64,000 nucleotides of DNA from Dethiosulfovibrio salsuginis (GTDB taxonomy: Bacteria > Synergistota > Synergistia > Synergistales > Dethiosulfovibrionaceae): NCBI RefSeq assembly GCF_900177735.1, contig NZ_FXBB01000004.1:1-64000 (forward strand), written 5' to 3'. Position 1 is the first letter of the stretch. Each line of letters starts with the position of its first letter. A model generated the notes under the pieces. The model ran no database searches and was not told where the DNA came from. It saw nothing but the letters and a program-made list of their open reading frames with translations. Made by a program: the position numbers and the translations under genes. Below, in pieces: positions 60,798-64,000 of this stretch.

Positions 60798-61730
60798 GTG
60801 GCGAAAAGGAACATAACCGTCCTCTGTGGGGGTAACAGCCCGGAGAGGGCGGTTTCTTTGGAAAGCGGCAGGGCGGTGGCCCAAGGACTGACCGAGGCGG
60901 GCCATTCGGTGCAGGAGGTCGATCTTGTCTCTTCGGAGGGTGTTTTCGACCTTTTGAGGGAGAAGAGGCCCGACCTTTTCTTCATAGCCCTCCACGGAGG
61001 CTGGGGGGAGGACGGCCACATCCAGGCTGTACTGGATATGGCGGGAGTTCCCTACACAGGCTCTGGACCGGTGGGCTGTGCTGTGGCTATGGACAAGGTG
61101 GTGTCTAAAGCGGTTTTTTCGTCCTCCGGCATAGACGTGCCTTGGGGGCTCGAGGTCCATAAAGGGGAGTTTCCCGATCTCTCTGAAGATCTCCTCCGTT
61201 GGGGAGGGCTGGTCGTGAAGCCCTGCTGTGGTGGGAGCACCGTAGGGACCTCTATAGTCTCCCATCTGGAGGATCTGTCTCCCGCCTTGTGGGGGGCCTG
61301 GGAGCAGGAGGACAGGGCTCTGGTGGAGGCCTATGTTCCAGGCAGAGAGCTAACCGTGGCGGTGATCGATTTTAGAGGGGTCCCCAGAGCCCTTCCGGCG
61401 GTGGAGATAGCCCCTGAGGGGGGCTTTTACGACTACCGGGCGAAGTACGGAGGCGGCAGCTGTTACACCTCTCCTGCCGATCTGGCCCCTTCTCTGGCGG
61501 AGCTTCTGGCCTCCCAGGCCTGTGCGGCCCACCGGGCCTCAGGTTGCTCCATATACTCCAGGGTGGATTTTAGGGTGGACCCCGATGGTCGCCCGTGGGT
61601 GCTGGAGGTCAATACCGCTCCAGGGATGACCTCCAACAGCCTGGTTCCTAAGGCGGCCAAGGCGGCGGGATACTCCTTTCCCGAGCTTTTGGACTACATA
61701 GTCGAGGAGTCCCTGATCCTCAGGGGATAG
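60798..61730 (+). CDS. ddl: D-alanine--D-alanine ligase
   Basis: A 310-residue ATP-grasp enzyme making the D-Ala-D-Ala end of peptidoglycan precursors. VLCGGNSPERAVSLESG, FIALHGGWGEDGHIQAVLD, GVPYTGSGPVGCAVAMDK, VVKPCCGGSTVGTS and VLEVNTAPGMTSNSLVPKAA are the expected blocks. A GTG start directly after proA suggests coupling. The link of proBA with ddl, rather than with murC or ftsQ, is a local arrangement. Confidence 0.94.
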   Translation: MAKRNITVLCGGNSPERAVSLESGRAVAQGLTEAGHSVQEVDLVSSEGVFDLLREKRPDLFFIALHGGWGEDGHIQAVLDMAGVPYTGSGPVGCAVAMDKVVSKAVFSSSGIDVPWGLEVHKGEFPDLSEDLLRWGGLVVKPCCGGSTVGTSIVSHLEDLSPALWGAWEQEDRALVEAYVPGRELTVAVIDFRGVPRALPAVEIAPEGGFYDYRAKYGGGSCYTSPADLAPSLAELLASQACAAHRASGCSIYSRVDFRVDPDGRPWVLEVNTAPGMTSNSLVPKAAKAAGYSFPELLDYIVEESLILRG

Positions 61731-61736
61731 CCATAC

Positions 61737-61777
61737 AAAGAGGCGGTAGGGCCCTACAGGGCTTTGCCGCCTCTTTT
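61737..61777 (+). terminator. Terminator of the proB-proA-ddl operon
   Basis: AAAGAGGCGG and GCCC pair with GGGC and CCGCCTCTTT around a small internal loop, followed by TTTTA. Confidence 0.8.
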
Positions 61778-61826
61778 ACGTCTAGGTAAAAAAAGCAAGT
61801 CAGGTTGCATGATATGTATAGGTGTG

Positions 61827-61835
61827 TGTTATACT
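61827..61835 (+). promoter_or_regulatory. Extended -10 promoter of the GNAT gene
   Basis: TGT-TATACT. It would give a 160-nt leader before the GTG at 62002. I see no known riboswitch in that leader; it is AT-rich with pyrimidine tracts. Confidence 0.4.
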
Positions 61836-62001
61836 TATATCAGGGTAACTCGTCTTTTCTCCTGAAAAGCTCTTCCATCGCCTTTTTCCTTCGATTATCT
61901 CCCTTATCCGGTTTTTGATCCGATTTACCTATGTTTACCTATTTAGAACGCTGAAAACTCTCATTGTCTGTGGGGGTAACTAAACTGAGGAGGGATGTTC
62001 C

Positions 62002-62763
62002 GTGTTATCTAATCATGAGAATAAGCTACTTATCCTGCACCGTCACGGAGATCGCCGCCCCGTCCCCGCCCGACTGTGTCGTCTGGATATGTCCGATTAC
62101 GACGATGTCATGGCTCTCAACGCCAGGGTGTATAACGAGGTGGCCGACGAGGATATCTATGTCTCCGATAACTCTATAGAGCGAAACCTCTCAGGGGAGG
62201 GGTTCGCCTTAGGGGTTCGGGCCGCAGGGGTGTTGGTGGCTATGTGTATTTTTTCCTGGGTTATGGAGGATATGGCTAAGGTGCTTGAGGGCACCTATCT
62301 GGAGGACTGGCCTCTAGAGTCTTTCGCTATGAGGGATATCGTGGTGGTGGATCGGGATTACCGGGGCAACGGCCTCCACAGGATGCTCATAGAGGCGTCG
62401 GGGTCCTTCGTCCCCTCCAGGAGAAAGTACGTAATATCCACCGTGTCGCCTAGAAACTGGGCGAGCCTTAAAAACGTTCTGGCGGAGGGGTATTACGTGG
62501 TGGCCTGCAAGAAGCTCTACGGCGGCCATAATCGCTTTATAACCTGGCAGGACCTGGACGATCCTATGGTCATATCCCGTCATCTTCCTCTGAAGATATC
62601 CGCTAAGGACCTTGATTGTCACAGGCAGGCTCTGGCGATGGGGGCGGTGGGATACGAGCTGGAGAGGCGAGGGGACGAGGTGTTTCTCCGGTACGGCAAA
62701 GGAGTTCGGCGGTCTAAGGCGATTCCATCTCTCTTCGGAGACGAGGATAGTCAGGCAGGATAA
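62002..62763 (+). CDS. GNAT-like N-acetyltransferase
   Basis: A 253-residue protein with the GNAT acetyl-CoA motif in IVVVDRDYRGNGLHRMLIEA (R-x-x-G-N-G variant) and a following helix, then VSPRNWASLKNVLAEGYY, the usual Asn-containing motif B. The C-terminal 70 residues form an extra small domain. The GTG start follows GGAGGG. The substrate cannot be told. It is a single-gene unit between two terminators. Confidence 0.82.
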   Translation: MLSNHENKLLILHRHGDRRPVPARLCRLDMSDYDDVMALNARVYNEVADEDIYVSDNSIERNLSGEGFALGVRAAGVLVAMCIFSWVMEDMAKVLEGTYLEDWPLESFAMRDIVVVDRDYRGNGLHRMLIEASGSFVPSRRKYVISTVSPRNWASLKNVLAEGYYVVACKKLYGGHNRFITWQDLDDPMVISRHLPLKISAKDLDCHRQALAMGAVGYELERRGDEVFLRYGKGVRRSKAIPSLFGDEDSQAG

Positions 62764-62796
62764 AAAAAAGAGACCCAAAAAAGGGTCTCTTTTTTT
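62764..62796. terminator. Bidirectional terminator between GNAT and coiled-coil genes
   Basis: A 13-bp stem of A6-GAGACCC / GGGTCTC-T6 with an A6 loop, with T runs in both orientations. The genes converge here. Confidence 0.9.
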
Positions 62797-62797
62797 A

Positions 62798-63310
62798 TTA
62801 AGGAAGCCTGAGGTTGCTGATGATCTCCCTGATAAGCTGGTCCCTGGCGACCAAGGTCTCTCTGAGGACCTGATCGGTGGACTTGTAGAGCTCTTTCATC
62901 TCCTCGACTGCGTCGATGGCACCGGTGTTCGCTTTGGCGATCACGTCAAGGCGGGCCTCCATGGACTTGAAGGTCTCGTTGATCTCCGCCAGGCTGGCCT
63001 CCATGGCGCTGGTCTTCTCGACCATGGTGGCTTCGGCGGTGGCTATGTCCTTGCTGGCTGTGGCCATTTTGTCCTCAAGTCGGTCCAGCCTGAGCATGAT
63101 TCCCGAGAACAGCCCAAGGAAGATAACCGCCATGAGGATGAGAAGGCCGTACTTCTTGACCTTGCTCTCCCCTCCGGAACAGGAGTCGTAGTCGGAGTTG
63201 CAGCAGCAGTCGTCGAAGTCCTGCTCCATCTCCTCTTCCTCTGTCACCATTTCGTCCGCCATAAGTTCCTCGTTCTGATCCTTCGCCTTGATGTTGTCGT
63301 CTTCGTACAT
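62798..63310 (-). CDS. Single-pass membrane protein with periplasmic coiled coil
   Basis: A 170-residue protein: an acidic cytoplasmic start with a cysteine cluster (DFDDCCCNSDYDSCSGGE), one transmembrane helix (YGLLILMAVIFLGLFSGIML, about residues 54-73), then a coiled coil of about 90 residues (RLDRLEDKMATASKDI ...). AAGGAGATG precedes the ATG. The cysteine cluster might bind metal or form disulfides. Family not recognised. Confidence 0.75.
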   Translation of the reverse strand: MYEDDNIKAKDQNEELMADEMVTEEEEMEQDFDDCCCNSDYDSCSGGESKVKKYGLLILMAVIFLGLFSGIMLRLDRLEDKMATASKDIATAEATMVEKTSAMEASLAEINETFKSMEARLDVIAKANTGAIDAVEEMKELYKSTDQVLRETLVARDQLIREIISNLRLP

Positions 63311-63330
63311 TATCCCATCTCCTTTTGCTG

Positions 63331-63350
63331 TCCGGCGGACAAACGCCGGA
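63331..63350. promoter_or_regulatory. Inverted repeat in the leader of the coiled-coil gene
   Basis: TCCGGCG-gacaaa-CGCCGGA, a perfect 7-bp dyad about 20 bp upstream of the start on the minus strand. It could be an operator or RNA hairpin near the ribosome site. Confidence 0.4.
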
Positions 63351-63395
63351 GAATTATGTCTCCTGTCTGTCCTTCGATGCCTTCGTATAGGGAAA

Positions 63396-63404
63396 ATGAT
63401 AGCA
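63396..63404 (-). promoter_or_regulatory. Extended -10 promoter of the coiled-coil gene
   Basis: TGC-TATCAT on the minus strand, identical to the box at 13691. It lies 86 bp before the start codon. Confidence 0.45.
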
Positions 63405-63521
63405 TAAAATCCAGCCTGTTTCGTTATCTTGTGAAAATCTTTTCGATAAAAACAGGATAGACTTTAAACCCACCTTCCCGATGAAGCATTATACCAGTTT
63501 CCCGCCTATAATGTGACCTCG

Positions 63522-63550
63522 TTGACTTAGGGGTGCCAAGATCATAGTAT
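63522..63550 (+). promoter_or_regulatory. Candidate promoter of the FlgT-N-like gene
   Basis: TTGACT (63522-63527) and TAGTAT (63545-63550) with a 17-bp spacer, about 50 bp before the start. The rest of the 290-bp divergent gap shows nothing else clear. Confidence 0.4.
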
Positions 63551-63601
63551 AGAAAAAACAGAGTAAAAAATCCAGCCCTTATTAGGAGAGGAGGTTCCAT
63601 T

Positions 63602-64000
63602 ATGATCGGAAGAAAGCTTTTTGCCCTATGTTGTGTGATCGCCTGCGTCCTGTCGCCGGTGGCGTCTTTCGGATCCACCGTCGAGGCTCAGGGAGAGGCG
63701 GCTATTCTGGACGGCAACAGAGCGGCCGCCAGAGAGTCCGCTAAAAGACAGCTTTACAGGAACGCCCTGGAGAAGGCCATAGGGGCCAGGGTGGAGGGCA
63801 TCACCGAGATGAAGGACTTTCAGGTGGTGCGAGATCGGGTGTTCTCCAGCTCTCAGGGGCTGGTAAAGGACCTGACCATAACGAGAGAGTGGGTCGAGGG
63901 CGATATACTGTATCTCCTGGGAAGGTGTGTGGTCGAGGAGAAGGCTCTGGACGGTGTTTTAGGCCCGGCGGTTATAGACGCCCTTGGAAATCCCAGGGTG
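63602..64000 (+). CDS. Secreted protein with FlgT-N-like domain (cut by window edge)
   Basis: The first 133 codons are visible, from an ATG preceded by GAGGAGG. A signal peptide (LFALCCVIACVLSPVASFGS) is followed by VEAQGEAAILDGNRAAARES, AKRQLYRNALEKAIGARVEG and then VFSSSQGLVKDLTITREWVE. This arrangement (an AEG-x-A start, a helix, then a sandwich) resembles the N-terminal domain of flagellar protein FlgT and LPP20-type proteins. The rest lies beyond the window. A flagellar or envelope role is inference. Confidence 0.7.
   Translation, partial: MIGRKLFALCCVIACVLSPVASFGSTVEAQGEAAILDGNRAAARESAKRQLYRNALEKAIGARVEGITEMKDFQVVRDRVFSSSQGLVKDLTITREWVEGDILYLLGRCVVEEKALDGVLGPAVIDALGNPRV

Noticed and set aside
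61836-62001. Riboswitch in the leader of the GNAT gene
   Set aside because: The 160-nt leader has no recognisable aptamer core or terminator/antiterminator pair.
1-64000. tRNA or rRNA genes
   Set aside because: No rRNA-like stretch and no cloverleaf with a TTCRANY-type arm was recognised by eye; a tRNAscan run could still find one.

Overview
The window looks like chromosomal DNA from a Gram-negative, moderately GC-rich anaerobe of the phylum Synergistota, probably Dethiosulfovibrio or a near relative. The strongest clue is a C-terminal sorting tail (small residues, a Gly-Cys pair, a hydrophobic helix, then Lys/Arg) of the Synergist-CTERM type in three secreted proteins. An outer-membrane export apparatus (SLBB/Wza-like exporter, YjbH-type barrel, TamB-like protein), T-box control of lysine genes, arginine deiminase and a proline pathway agree with this. 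The genus is inference; the phylum is fairly secure.

Region 1 (1-10.5 kb, minus strand) is an exopolysaccharide operon: SLBB exporter, Wzz-type chain-length protein, WbaP-type initiating transferase, a GT2 glycosyltransferase, a putative beta-propeller protein, UDP-glucose dehydrogenase, UDP-glucuronate epimerase, a second GT2 broken by a frameshift, and an IS3-type orfA at the window edge. Region 2 (10.7-24.8 kb, plus strand, divergent) encodes secreted surface proteins: a small Synergist-CTERM protein, a YjbH-type barrel, a VWA protein with a gingipain-like His/Cys pair and a sorting tail, an unrecognised 902-residue secreted protein, and a 1.3 kb-residue-scale Ig-rich protein that carries two sorting tails with a signal-peptide-like stretch between them.

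Region 3 (24.9-43.8 kb) is a glycan locus. It starts with WbpD/WbpA/WbpB-like genes for diacetamido-uronic acid, followed by a flippase and an almost complete legionaminic-acid set (LegB, LegG, LegI, an acetyltransferase, PtmE-like guanylyltransferase, LegF). A GT-B-like transferase and a HisH/HisF/PseA amidination trio follow. Convergent to these are two GT4 enzymes and a PglD/PglC/PglE-like bacillosamine module. Only one sugar aminotransferase is visible for three pathways that each need one.

Region 4 (43.8-64 kb) is metabolic and defensive. It holds arginine deiminase next to a RocB-like M20 hydrolase; a Septu-type PtuA/PtuB defence pair with an orphan RelB/DinJ-type antitoxin upstream; a lysine operon (lysA, NhaC-family carrier, dapF) led by a T-box with one Stem I but two antiterminator/terminator units; a TamB-like protein; proB-proA-ddl; a GNAT protein; a coiled-coil membrane protein; and the start of a FlgT-N-like gene. 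Three copies of a long-hairpin dispersed repeat lie between the genes from 49.9 to 58.4 kb. No rRNA, tRNA or CRISPR array was recognised.
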